A DNA stretch of 64,000 nt from the NCBI GenBank assembly GCA_949284985.1, contig CASDWY010000024.1, positions 99,042 through 163,041 of the forward strand, written 5' to 3'. The notes below the pieces were generated by a model that saw only the letters and a program-made list of their open reading frames with translations, did no database searches and had not been told where the DNA came from. Position 1 is the first letter of the stretch. Every line of letters starts with the position of its first letter. The DNA comes from an uncultured bacterium. GTDB taxonomy: Bacteria > Cyanobacteriota > Vampirovibrionia > Gastranaerophilales > Gastranaerophilaceae. Position numbers and translations under genes: made by a program. Positions 28,801 through 36,024 of this stretch are shown here, piece by piece.

Positions 28801-29741
28801 GTATAGATGAAAAGTTTAATAACTTAAAAACAATTTTAGAAGGAATAACTACAGGTACAACTTCAGATGCCGGTAAATATGTATATACGCTTCCCGATGT
28901 AGAAACTGACCTTGCTAAGATGCGAATGGCAATTAATGATGTTACTAATATTCTTAAGCGTAGTCAAGAAGATGGTAGCGATGTGGCTGAGCGTTTGGAT
29001 TCAATTAATGATATTAGAGAAGATATTTCAAGTATATCCAAACGAACTAATAAACTTATTCTTACATCGGAAGAGTCTAATAAACATTTAAAAGAAAATA
29101 TTGCAGAATTTAAGAAAGTTATAGAAGAGCTTGGTTATAAATGTTTGCAACTGGATAATTCACAACTTAATAGTAATATTAGCGATGTAAAATCATTAGT
29201 ATTATCTAGTTTAAAATCAGATAAAATTTTGAATGAGGCGTTTATGCATCTTGCCGAATGGATAGATGATTCGGCTAAATCAATAAATACGCTTAATGCT
29301 CAAGTTGAAGATAATAAAGATACGCTTAAGGAAATTAAGTATGATATAAATAAGTTGGAAGAAAAAACTGATGAAATTTCAAGAGTTAAAGATGCAATTT
29401 CAGAACTTACTCTAAAATTTGAGAAAAAATTTGATACAGATTATTCAAAATTTTTATATGATATTGAATGCGGTTTGGATAAGTTAAATGATAAATTGGA
29501 AGTTCAAGAGTTAAAGATTAAGTCTCTTGAAAAGAAATTAGATAATATAACTAATGCGCCTATCGGTAACGATGAGACAAATTCATTGTTAGAGTTTATT
29601 GCGTCACAAGTTTCAGCTGCTAATGAAAATTCAAGAAGTAATAAGCTTTTGCTGCAAAAAATAGAGATGATGGAAAAACAAATGAGTCAATTTGAAAATA
29701 ACATTTCTAAAATTACAGCGTTTGTAGATGGCGTAAATTAA
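22890..29741 (+). CDS. giant coiled-coil protein of 2,283 residues
   Basis: The protein has no recognised enzymatic domain. It is rich in Glu, Lys, Ser, Asn, Ile and Leu with almost no Cys, Trp or Pro, and the heptad-like hydrophobic spacing runs nearly end to end. It has no signal peptide or membrane helix, so it should be cytoplasmic. From about residue 550 to 1650 a loose motif of about 25 residues recurs ten times, starting S/N-N-K-x-E-I and ending in L-K-x-x-I. The C-terminal 300 residues contain the clearest heptads. Rod-like scaffold, cytoskeletal, chromosome- or envelope-organising roles are all possible and none is shown. A weak GAGAG precedes the ATG. Base composition matches the neighbours. 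Confidence 0.85.
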   Translation: MSDNQYLEIIENKIDDLNRMVEQQSKSGVFFDGFTKQILEKINDKLEYISNFENNELIGYVTEEMKKNLNERYNSLQIRLDSFQGLINNLQTNLNDSLKTPEVVQVFTKLSDSILDFSRDLNVQTRYFSSTVEKIQSDITNIDIKSKLEDQTNNIKAEIDSYKANIENLSVDINSNFESIKKLIDINAPTESILSLSGDLSVVQKGMNDVISAVMVMNTKQGELVTNIANLSANADVQDIRVDVSSMLAEMQVLKDSIRILVNKADIEALNEKLNYAIEMVNKIKEFSVFSNDENKSAFKTYFNDLNQLISSLVSKEESAQIKEQLEIIQSSIVSDKNDVKNSIEINNNEIKNLIPIISSLSTRENLEELSKKAISSIQEITDKWNEKITGSTNLLDEKLEAFKMALSNIYENLSAINSKVSANGGVDEVLFKEQVSSLIGYIDNALEQVSTVAKSSATELNGKFDNIATSIVGKIDYVSSLINGFQEDLRANLSENIFQLRDFSQKLVETVADFSGKLDIKTEEIKFVFNERSDILNNKIDSLASAYLNSSVENKAAILESIENLKTITEASKAALDNDKIFNLIEEKITLLNNILQNNKEEIVNIANRSFESVNSQNALIEVVSNSVKDLYISLSDAKSIALSNKEEIINEITQKVYTMSSLIEEAKSQVNENLFGNKSTLLAEFELIKEATNDIKTVLNDVNKNQASKEILAAILESVTSKLDEVSNLININKDYNLQQYDGIKQITFDLKDEIANILIHLNQSSEFAKNILDRMSAGFLESADNFAKNIFDLKNEIKSVDDLHNADLVARLEQIDAVVKKVQSDVASFNFDESVKEQLLDLKRQIEAFNQESLLSILNRVTENNEQTSKNVKESVEDMKVSYSNLLSHINNIQNQFNDVQENFARSLALNLSEVSNKFEILTNNIESNSYSNKEQILSEIAGLQNISAELQNSISDINKNMLKDEFIIEQTQQLYSLINNFAANVEKKLEIINDTDKSYVTEAVRSAFDEFRVQISDSVNYLKGLNLNLDRSLSGVKNAVLESVEKIKDNVVRNIESINSLKEDLDTKIDNSIIGITELIDKSKEQAQGSKEEIISKINIVSEEIHDKLLSAQEQSQSNKNEIITELSGAVSEKTFNLKQIFEAKLQDALERFNEKISLFTNGLHASSSKNIEQLLNTLSELKTSADGVKTELDELISKTKSEMQEFVGEKLGLNLLALNEKIEQLQNDLAHRSENDKGQLLDSIQTLHIALEQTANASEKIVSDCNEFIKSEVVDKFESSIQNCLKRIDSASESLINGSLSNKSEIIENIQSFKSEIETYKINFVNVENSILQTKDSILAEFDDRLDDIVAGVENLVVGISQKTEKTGEEISNLAKKIVEEVSSFNSNFASLLDGNIEKITKNIESVVSSNQEKIISSLEQLQANSIHLKENINTLEESVANNISISEKINEDIKHVLGTSFANITEILEKNSVNSAEFEESLKFELKKSIDEITTKLFKYDEDTSSLKEDLLYELQKNYKILTEKIDNQKEQTEKIQTDLKDSAAEHFKIIENKMEVGYSEIKERIVNDIAKEIDLSELKSEICNNILSDTSALAARFEDLVADINSNKSLYESLSKSNKNEILTQISLLRDEIFKVKTDSDYSAITSEFKSIAEKIDGVSDDLLDALSNDLEASFSDNIKIIKDTIDDKISFIKDDIQEIVLKISNVDTITDKVKDIVVLQFEDYFGSFDSKINVLGEDIKKYFDKNTEKITAAIEDYQKELNNLCDIDLSEYSDDTKKFVEEQISQLKEKIEELRDSNNIDYALQEITSSVNASSDIINKRLEAIRDIIISEMPNEDDINDNFDELRVAINDIQSQTQNIEGVIRDENSSLRNVIERYQDGIKALSNLDVTSNQEETRGFIKDELKHLKEQFVRSLANVFENISFIEESEEIQNVIYDNTDDIKNEIGKLKQELVKNSNSNEGIDEKFNNLKTILEGITTGTTSDAGKYVYTLPDVETDLAKMRMAINDVTNILKRSQEDGSDVAERLDSINDIREDISSISKRTNKLILTSEESNKHLKENIAEFKKVIEELGYKCLQLDNSQLNSNISDVKSLVLSSLKSDKILNEAFMHLAEWIDDSAKSINTLNAQVEDNKDTLKEIKYDINKLEEKTDEISRVKDAISELTLKFEKKFDTDYSKFLYDIECGLDKLNDKLEVQELKIKSLEKKLDNITNAPIGNDETNSLLEFIASQVSAANENSRSNKLLLQKIEMMEKQMSQFENNISKITAFVDGVN

Positions 29742-29773
29742 AGTTGATATTTTAATTTTAATATCAATTATAA

Positions 29774-29805
29774 TAAAAAAGAGGGCTATATTGACCCCCT
29801 TTTTA
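29774..29805 (+). terminator. possible terminator after the giant gene
   Basis: An imperfect hairpin (AAAAAGAGGG pairing with CCCCCTTTTT, one mismatch) ends in a T-tract. fabF on the opposite strand ends just beyond, and the hairpin may serve both. Confidence 0.5.
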
Positions 29806-29828
29806 TTATTGAAAAATATTTTTATTTT

Positions 29829-31079
29829 TTATATTTTTTTGTAAACAAGAGAAGCGTTGTGTCCACCAAAGCCGAATGAATTTGTTAAAGCAACATTTAT
29901 TTCTTTTTCTTTAGCTTTGTTTGGAGTGTAGTCAAGATTTGCAACTTCTTCATCTTGATTTTCAAGATTAATTGTTGGAGGAACAATGCCATCTTGAATA
30001 GCTTTAATACAAATTATTGATTCAACAGCACCAGATGCACCAAGCATATGACCAATCATTGATTTGGTTGATGATACAGAGAGTTTTTTGTTTTCATTCT
30101 TATCACCAAACACTCTTGCAACGGCATGAGATTCAGCTTTGTCACCTAAACCTGTAGAAGTGCCGTGAGTGTTTACATAGTCAACATCTTGTGGTTTTAA
30201 ACCTGCATCTTTGATTGCATTTTCCATAGAACGTTGAGCACCTTTACCTTCAGGGCAAGGAGCAACAACATCATATGCGTCTGCGGTTTGTCCATAACCA
30301 ACAAGTTCTGCATAAATTTTAGCACCACGTTTTTTAGCGTGTTCATATTCTTCAAGAATTAAAATACCAGCACCCTCAGCCATAACAAAGCCATCTCTAT
30401 CTTTATCATAGGGGCGAGAGGCTTTTTGCGGCTCATCATTGCGTTTTGATAAAGTTCTTGCACTAGAGAAAGCACCTATTCCCAGGTGTGTTATAACTGC
30501 TTCGCATCCGCCTGCAATAACTACATCAGCATCATCCCATTGGATTGCTCTAAAAGCATCTCCAATTGAATGGGCAGAGGTTGCGCATGCTGTAACAATA
30601 GCTTTATTAACACCCTTGGCGCCATATTTCATAGAAATTTTTCCAGCAGGGATATTAACAATTAACATTGGAACAGTAAATGGCGAGCATTTTGTTGGAC
30701 CTCTATCTATAATTACCTGGTGTTGTTTTTCAAATGTATCGAAACCACCAGCTGCAGCTCCAACAATAACCCCTACTCTGTATGGGTCTGCTTCTTTTTC
30801 AATGTCCAAGCCTGAATCTTTTACAGCTTCTTCTGCGGCAATAAGAGCAAATTGTGTAAATCTGTCTGTTTTTCTAACTTCTTTCGGGTCAAAATGTTCT
30901 AAAGGATCGTAATCTTTGACCTCACCGCCTATGTGAACAGAATGTTTTGTTAAATCAATATTCTTAATAGTATCAATACCGCTTACTCCGGCAGTTATAT
31001 TTTTCCATAACTTATCAGCACCAACTCCATAAGGAGTTACAGCTCCGATACCTGTTATGACAACTCTTCTTTTTGACAT
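29829..31079 (-). CDS. fabF: beta-ketoacyl-ACP synthase II
   Basis: FabF elongates the fatty acyl chain by condensing malonyl-ACP with acyl-ACP. The 416-residue protein has the active-site Cys in TACATSAHSIGDA near residue 165, and two catalytic His residues in NTHGTST and MIGHMLGASGA. AAGGG lies six bases before ATG. It is the last gene of the minus-strand run fabG-acpP-fabF, separated from acpP by a 117-base gap that contains a hairpin. Length and motifs fit FabF rather than FabB. Confidence 0.97.
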   Translation of the reverse strand: MSKRRVVITGIGAVTPYGVGADKLWKNITAGVSGIDTIKNIDLTKHSVHIGGEVKDYDPLEHFDPKEVRKTDRFTQFALIAAEEAVKDSGLDIEKEADPYRVGVIVGAAAGGFDTFEKQHQVIIDRGPTKCSPFTVPMLIVNIPAGKISMKYGAKGVNKAIVTACATSAHSIGDAFRAIQWDDADVVIAGGCEAVITHLGIGAFSSARTLSKRNDEPQKASRPYDKDRDGFVMAEGAGILILEEYEHAKKRGAKIYAELVGYGQTADAYDVVAPCPEGKGAQRSMENAIKDAGLKPQDVDYVNTHGTSTGLGDKAESHAVARVFGDKNENKKLSVSSTKSMIGHMLGASGAVESIICIKAIQDGIVPPTINLENQDEEVANLDYTPNKAKEKEINVALTNSFGFGGHNASLVYKKI

Positions 31080-31141
31080 TTTTTTACCCTTTTAATAATC
31101 TTGTGATAGTAGCCTTGGGGGCTTATTGTTGAGTTTTAAAA

Positions 31142-31176
31142 TTACGAGGAGAATTTAATTTAAAAACTCCTCGTAA
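31142..31176 (-). terminator. hairpin between acpP and fabF, possible attenuator
   Basis: A 10-bp stem (31142-31151 with 31167-31176) has a 15-base A/T loop. On the minus strand it is followed by a short T-rich stretch. Such a hairpin could reduce fabF transcription relative to the very abundant acyl carrier protein. Confidence 0.5.
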
Positions 31177-31196
31177 AAACTATTTGTCTTGATAGA

Positions 31197-31427
31197 CTAT
31201 GAGTTAGCTTCGATGTAGTTTACAGCGTCTTGAACAGTAGCAATTTTTTCAGCTTCTTCATCAGGAATTTCGCATCCGAATTCTTCTTCAAAAGCCATAA
31301 CCAATTCAACTGTGTCCAAAGAATCAGCACCCAAATCAGCTGTGAAGCTTGCTTCTGGAGTTACTAGAGATTCTTCCACGCTTAATTGATCTACTACAAC
31401 TTTTTTAACTCTGTCAAATGTACTCAT
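31197..31427 (-). CDS. acpP: acyl carrier protein
   Basis: This 76-residue acidic protein carries the growing acyl chain on 4'-phosphopantetheine. The modified Ser lies in [20 protein letters not shown] near residue 36, and the four-helix plan and length are typical. It stands between fabG and fabF, the usual order in bacterial fatty acid clusters. A GAGG ribosome site precedes the ATG. Confidence 0.97.
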   Translation of the reverse strand: MSTFDRVKKVVVDQLSVEESLVTPEASFTADLGADSLDTVELVMAFEEEFGCEIPDEEAEKIATVQDAVNYIEANS

Positions 31428-31517
31428 TGTGTTTTCCTCATACTTAAATTAATAACTAGTTCCAACAATTTTATTATACTATAAAAGATTATTTTGCCAA
31501 ATATATTACAAAATAAT

Positions 31518-32246
31518 TTACACTACTAAACCGCCATCGACTCCTATAACTTGAGCGGTTATGTACGTACCATCTTCAATCAAGAATTTTACGGTTTTTG
31601 CAATATCTTCCGGGTTGCCGAGTCTTCTTAATGGAATATGTTCTGTTATGCCATCGAGTTTAAGGTCTTTGGTCATATCGGTTTGAATAAATCCCGGTGC
31701 GACTGCATTTACTCTAATGCCTCTGGAGCCCATTTCTTTTGCTAGTGCTTTTGTAAAGCCTATAAGACCTGCTTTTGCTGAGGCATAGTTTGTTTGACCC
31801 GCATTTCCATATACTCCTGCTATGCTTGCCATATTTACTATTGCACCTTTACGAGCTTTCATCATAATTTTTGCTACAGGGTTTGTTACATAGAAGGCTG
31901 AGTTTAAGTTTGTATTAATTACTGCTTCCCAAGCTTCATTTGTCATTCTTACAAATAAGCCGTCACGTGTTATACCTGCATTGTTAACAAGGGCGTCAAT
32001 TTGTCCAAAATCTTCTATAATTTTAGAAACTGCTTCTTCGCATGCTTCTTTTGAAGATACATCAAATTGATAAGCTTTTGCATCAACACCTAATTTTTGT
32101 ATTTCTTTAACAGTGTTTTCCGCAGCTTCTTGATTACCTGCATAATTTACAGCAATGCTATAACCTGCTTTGGCAAGTTCAATTGCACATGCTTTTCCGA
32201 TTCCTCTGGATGCGCCTGTGACAAGTGCAACTTTTTTTTCTGTCAT
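31518..32246 (-). CDS. fabG: 3-oxoacyl-ACP reductase
   Basis: FabG reduces 3-ketoacyl-ACP with NADPH. The 242-residue SDR has TGASRGIG near residues 10-17, NNAG, a catalytic Ser in MASIAGVYGN, and the YASAK Tyr/Lys pair. Its C-terminus ends in the conserved ITAQVIGVDGG segment. The context beside acpP and fabF separates it from the other SDR in the window. AAGGAG lies six bases before ATG. The 144-base gap between it and the next gene holds the promoters of both directions. Confidence 0.97.
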   Translation of the reverse strand: MTEKKVALVTGASRGIGKACAIELAKAGYSIAVNYAGNQEAAENTVKEIQKLGVDAKAYQFDVSSKEACEEAVSKIIEDFGQIDALVNNAGITRDGLFVRMTNEAWEAVINTNLNSAFYVTNPVAKIMMKARKGAIVNMASIAGVYGNAGQTNYASAKAGLIGFTKALAKEMGSRGIRVNAVAPGFIQTDMTKDLKLDGITEHIPLRRLGNPEDIAKTVKFLIEDGTYITAQVIGVDGGLVV

Positions 32247-32330
32247 TTTTTGTCTCCTTAAAACTATTCTCCCTGCTTGTTTATCATATCACAGATATAT
32301 GTAAAATGGGTGTTTTTTAAAAATAAAATT

Positions 32331-32359
32331 TGTACATTTTGACAGTTTACTGCTATAAT
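32331..32359 (+). promoter_or_regulatory. promoter of the exported Lys/Ala-rich protein
   Basis: TGTACA (32331-32336) and a perfect TATAAT (32354-32359) are 17 bases apart, and a TG one base before the -10 makes it an extended -10 promoter. It lies in the intergenic gap opposite fabG. Confidence 0.7.
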
Positions 32360-32390
32360 TTAATTTGTTATTAATTTGGAGGTAACAGAT

Positions 32391-32813
32391 ATGAAAAAAT
32401 TAGCAGTATCACTTTTGGTTTCTTCCCTTTTGGTCTCGGCAGGTGTTTCTTATGCTGCATCTAATGCTTTTTCTGATAGTTGGAATGCAACGAAGAATAG
32501 TTATAAAAATGCCATAAAAAGCACTCATGAGCAAAACAAAGCAAACTTAAAAGCTAAACAAGAAGAGCAAAAAGCTAAAGCTAAAGCCGCACAAGAAGCT
32601 CGTCAAAAAGAACAAGCAGCTAAAAAAGCAGAATTACAAAAGAAAGTGGACAGTATAAAGAACGCTCCGGCTCAAAAACAGGCTGAACTTGAAAAACAAA
32701 GAGCAGCTCAAAAAGCAGCTTATGAAAAAGAAAAAAAAGCAAGACAAGAAGCTCAAAAGAAAAAGCAGCAGGAAGCTTTAAATAATTTCCAAAAGAAACT
32801 TTATGGAAACTAA
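32391..32813 (+). CDS. exported Lys/Ala/Gln-rich helical protein
   Basis: The 140-residue protein has a clear signal peptide (MKKLAVSLLVSSLLVSAGVSYA, residues 1-22) with cleavage near AASNA. The mature part is almost entirely Lys, Ala, Gln and Glu in a long charged helix, with no Cys. I start at 32391 because GGAGG lies eight bases upstream, not at the earlier ATG. Proteins of this type bind peptidoglycan or nucleic acid non-specifically or act as periplasmic spacers, but the function here is unknown. It is on the strand opposite to the fab genes and splits them. It has its own promoter and terminator. Confidence 0.82.
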   Translation: MKKLAVSLLVSSLLVSAGVSYAASNAFSDSWNATKNSYKNAIKSTHEQNKANLKAKQEEQKAKAKAAQEARQKEQAAKKAELQKKVDSIKNAPAQKQAELEKQRAAQKAAYEKEKKARQEAQKKKQQEALNNFQKKLYGN

Positions 32814-32827
32814 TAGTTTAAGCTTTT

Positions 32828-32858
32828 AAAAAAACCGCTCCATAAGAGCGGTTTTTTT
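32828..32858. terminator. bidirectional terminator between exported protein and fabD
   Basis: A stem (AAAAACCGCTC with GAGCGGTTTTT) has a five-base CATAA loop, with A- and T-runs on both sides. It separates the convergent exported-protein gene and fabD. Confidence 0.92.
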
Positions 32859-32866
32859 TAAAATTA

Positions 32867-33805
32867 TTATGCGTTTACTATACTTAATTCCTCAGATACG
32901 ATATTTAGACTTTCCATATCATAAACATTCAAGGTTTTTATTTCCGGGTTAATTTTTTTTATCAATCCACTTAGGACTTTACCGGGTCCGATTTCAACAA
33001 TTGTGTCGACTCCATTTTCTACCATTTTGTTTATAGTTTGTGTCCAATATACTGAAGAGTATATTTGTTCAGGCATTTTCTTTTTAAATTCGCTGCCTAA
33101 AGTTGTTTCCTTTGCGTCTGCATTTGTAATTACTGTACAGTTTGCATCATTAACATCAAAATTTTCTACAAATGATTTAAATTCTTCTGCAGCATTTTTC
33201 ATAAGGGCACTATGGAATGCACCTGAAACCGCAAGTGGTATTACTCTTTTTGCTCCGGATGCTTTTAAAAGTTCACAGGCTTTTTCAATTGCAGCAGTTT
33301 CTCCTGTAATAACAATTTGCGCAGGCGAGTTGTAATTTGCAATTGATACTATTCCTGCATCTTGTGCATTTTTAACACACTCTTCTACTTTTTCTTGTGG
33401 CATGCCTATAACTGCAGCCATAGAACCGGTTGCAGCTGAATTCATTAGTTCTGCTCTTTTTTGAATAAGTTTCAAAACATCGTCTAAATCTAATGCCCAA
33501 GCGCAATATAATGCCGAATATTCTCCAAGGCTGTGTCCTGCTACGTAATCCGGTTTAATGTTTGTTTTTTCTTTTAATACTTCTAAAGCGGCAATTGATG
33601 TTGTTAAAATTGCAGGTTGAGTGTTTATTGTTTGTTTAAGTTCTTCTTCTGGACCCTCAAAGCACATTTTTGATATGCTTTTCCCTAAAACTATATCTGC
33701 TCTATCAAAAACTTCTCTTGCTGAAGCTGAATTTTCGTATAAATCTTTTCCCATTCCTACATACTGTGAACCTTGCCCCGGAAAGACAAATGCTATTTTG
33801 CCCAT
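32867..33805 (-). CDS. fabD: malonyl-CoA:ACP transacylase
   Basis: FabD loads malonate onto acyl carrier protein. The 312-residue protein opens FVFPGQGSQYVGMGKDL and has the active-site Ser in AGHSLGEYSAL near residue 92. The second catalytic His lies in SGAFHSALM near residue 200. GGAG lies seven bases before the ATG. It is the last gene of the run yceD-rpmF-plsX-fabH-fabD. Confidence 0.97.
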   Translation of the reverse strand: MGKIAFVFPGQGSQYVGMGKDLYENSASAREVFDRADIVLGKSISKMCFEGPEEELKQTINTQPAILTTSIAALEVLKEKTNIKPDYVAGHSLGEYSALYCAWALDLDDVLKLIQKRAELMNSAATGSMAAVIGMPQEKVEECVKNAQDAGIVSIANYNSPAQIVITGETAAIEKACELLKASGAKRVIPLAVSGAFHSALMKNAAEEFKSFVENFDVNDANCTVITNADAKETTLGSEFKKKMPEQIYSSVYWTQTINKMVENGVDTIVEIGPGKVLSGLIKKINPEIKTLNVYDMESLNIVSEELSIVNA

Positions 33806-33891
33806 AATTTTCTCCTTTTTATTTTAATTTATTCTAAAAAAACAGCTTGTGTTTATTTTGCAAAGCATTATATAAACTATGAATATAAAAA

Positions 33892-34893
33892 TTATCCGCA
33901 AATACCTTCACGAAGTCTTACAATAGCAGTACCATAGGTCATGCCTGCTCCAAATCCTGTGAGGATTGCTTTGCAAGGTAGTTTAACTTTTCCTTCTTCA
34001 ACAGCTTCGCATAAAGCAATAGGTATACTAGCTGCTGAGGTGTTACCGTATTTATCTATGTTTACAACTACTTTTTCACTATCGTAGCCAAGTCTTTCTG
34101 CCATAGCATCTATGATTCTTAAGTTAGCTTGATGTGGAATAAGATAGTCAATTTCTTCAGGTGTATGCCCTGAACGTTCAACGCATCTTGCAATTGCATC
34201 TGGCATGGTTGTTACTACAAATTTATAAACTTCTTTGCCATTCATATATACATGTAATGGTTCTTGTTTGTTTGGTTCAACAAGAGAACAATTTTGACCT
34301 GAAATTGGCATATTTATAAACATGCCTTTTTCTCCGTCAGAAACAGTTTCAAGTTCTAAAATATCTTCTACTCCATCAATAGATTCTTTCATCACCATAG
34401 CACCTGCGCCATCACCAAATAATACGCAAGTGGTTCTATCAGTCCAATCCATAAATTTTGAGTTAGCATCTGTTGCAACAATCAAAATTGTTTTACACAT
34501 GCCAGAAGAAATGAAAGCTTTTGCTATTTTCATTCCGTATAAAAGACCGGAGCATGCTGCTGTTATGTCAAATGCTGTTGCATTTTTTGCCCCGACTGCT
34601 GCTTGGATTATGCAGCCTGTAGACGGGTAAGCGTAGTGTGATACTGATGCTGCTGCAATTATTAAATCAATTTCTTCCGGATTAATTTTTGCATTTTCTA
34701 TTGCTTTTTTGGCTGCTGCAATACCAAGGTCATTTGCATTTTCTTCTCCGGAGCAAACTCTTCTTTCTTTGATACCTGTTCTGGTTGTAATCCATTCATC
34801 AGACGTATCAAGGATTTTTGTTAAATCTTCATTAGTTATTACTGTTTCCGGAACATGGAATGCTACAGATGCTATCATTGATGGTATTGTCAT
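33892..34893 (-). CDS. fabH: beta-ketoacyl-ACP synthase III
   Basis: FabH starts fatty acid synthesis by condensing an acyl-CoA with malonyl-ACP. The 333-residue protein has the Cys-His-Asn triad: Cys in TAACSGLLYGM near residue 115, His in IPHQANLRI, and Asn in YGNTSAASIP. AAGGA lies eight bases before ATG. Five bases separate it from plsX. Acyl-CoA preference cannot be read from this. Confidence 0.97.
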   Translation of the reverse strand: MTIPSMIASVAFHVPETVITNEDLTKILDTSDEWITTRTGIKERRVCSGEENANDLGIAAAKKAIENAKINPEEIDLIIAAASVSHYAYPSTGCIIQAAVGAKNATAFDITAACSGLLYGMKIAKAFISSGMCKTILIVATDANSKFMDWTDRTTCVLFGDGAGAMVMKESIDGVEDILELETVSDGEKGMFINMPISGQNCSLVEPNKQEPLHVYMNGKEVYKFVVTTMPDAIARCVERSGHTPEEIDYLIPHQANLRIIDAMAERLGYDSEKVVVNIDKYGNTSAASIPIALCEAVEEGKVKLPCKAILTGFGAGMTYGTAIVRLREGICG

Positions 34894-34898
34894 TTTAA

Positions 34899-35951
34899 TT
34901 ATCCTTCATAAAATTCTGATATTTTTTTGTTAACGCCTGATTCTACTGCTTCTTTTGCAACTCTTACAGCATTTTTAATAGCGTATGCAGTACTTCTTCC
35001 ATGGGATATTACTGTAATTCCTTTGACTCCCAATAAAAGAGCTCCGCCGAATTCTTCATAGTTAATTTTTTTATAAATTCTTTTCATAAATGGCTTAGCA
35101 AGTAAACCTACTATTATAGAAATTATATCTTGTTTAAATTCTTGTTGAATCATTTTAAATAACATAGAAGAAGAGCCTTCAATGATTTTCAACGCAACGT
35201 TTCCAACAAAACCATCACAAACTACAACATTGCAGTCGCCCAAAAACAGTTCTTTTCCTTCGACATTGCCGATGAAATTGACTTTATCATCCATTTCTTC
35301 AAGTTTTTTGTAGGTATTTAATGCAAGAGTATTACCTTTACTTGCTTCTTCACCAATATTAAGAATACCAATTCGAGGTTCTTCAACACCTAATACACTT
35401 TTTGAGAATGTAGCACCCATAATTGCAAATTGAGCTAGCATTTCAGGGTTACATTCACTGTTTGCTCCTGCATCAATAAGGACAACCGGTTTTTTCATTG
35501 TTGGGAGTGTTGCAGCGATTGCAGGTCTTGCAATTCCCGGAAGTCGTCCTAGTCCAAACAAGCTTGATGCCATTGCTGCACCGGTTGATCCTGCTGCTAC
35601 AACAGCTTGTGAACTTCCTGTTGCAACCGCATTTACCGCTAACACAATAGATGATTTCTTCTTTTTCCTAATTGCCTGACCTGGGGCTTCACCCATTTCA
35701 ATTACTTCAGTTGCTTGTGTGATTTTAATGTCAAGTTTTGACAAATCAACTTTAATTTTATGCTGAAACAGGCCGGCACGATTTTGCTTTATGCCTTCTC
35801 TTGATATTCTTTGAAGTTCTTCTTCGATAAGATCTTCCTTACCTACAAGTTCAATAGCTACACCATAATCGTGTGCCGCCCATACAGCTCCCTCTACGAT
35901 TGCTTTTGGTGCATAATCTCCACCCATCGCGTCAATTGCAATTCTTGTCAT
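34899..35951 (-). CDS. plsX: phosphate acyltransferase PlsX
   Basis: PlsX makes acyl-phosphate from acyl-ACP, which PlsY then transfers to glycerol 3-phosphate made by GpsA. The 350-residue protein opens RIAIDAMGGDYAPKAIVEGA. It contains the VAAGSTGAAMASSL motif near residue 115 and CDGFVGNVALKIIEG near residue 240. It follows rpmF by a 73-base gap that contains a striking palindrome and precedes fabH by five bases. No PlsY gene is present in the window. Confidence 0.97.
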   Translation of the reverse strand: MTRIAIDAMGGDYAPKAIVEGAVWAAHDYGVAIELVGKEDLIEEELQRISREGIKQNRAGLFQHKIKVDLSKLDIKITQATEVIEMGEAPGQAIRKKKKSSIVLAVNAVATGSSQAVVAAGSTGAAMASSLFGLGRLPGIARPAIAATLPTMKKPVVLIDAGANSECNPEMLAQFAIMGATFSKSVLGVEEPRIGILNIGEEASKGNTLALNTYKKLEEMDDKVNFIGNVEGKELFLGDCNVVVCDGFVGNVALKIIEGSSSMLFKMIQQEFKQDIISIIVGLLAKPFMKRIYKKINYEEFGGALLLGVKGITVISHGRSTAYAIKNAVRVAKEAVESGVNKKISEFYEG

Positions 35952-35976
35952 AAAAATATTCTACCCTCTTTTTTTA

Positions 35977-36014
35977 ATATTCGTATAAAGCGTTTTAACG
36001 CTTTATACGAATAT
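35977..36014. repeat. perfect 18-bp palindrome in the rpmF-plsX gap
   Basis: Two 18-base arms (35977-35994 and 35997-36014) match perfectly across a TT loop. On the minus strand, the direction of both flanking genes, no T-run follows the stem, so it is not a standard intrinsic terminator. It may be a regulator-binding site, a processing site in the mRNA, or an mRNA-stabilising hairpin. Confidence 0.75.
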
Positions 36015-36024
36015 ATTATTAAAT

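Noticed and set aside
30439..30912. Plus-strand frame of 157 residues opposite fabF
   Set aside because: It is a shadow of the conserved fabF sequence and shows no domain or signal of its own.
35977..36014. Palindrome as a rho-independent terminator for rpmF
   Set aside because: On the minus strand the stem is followed by A-rich sequence, not T residues, so ordinary termination in the gene direction is unlikely.
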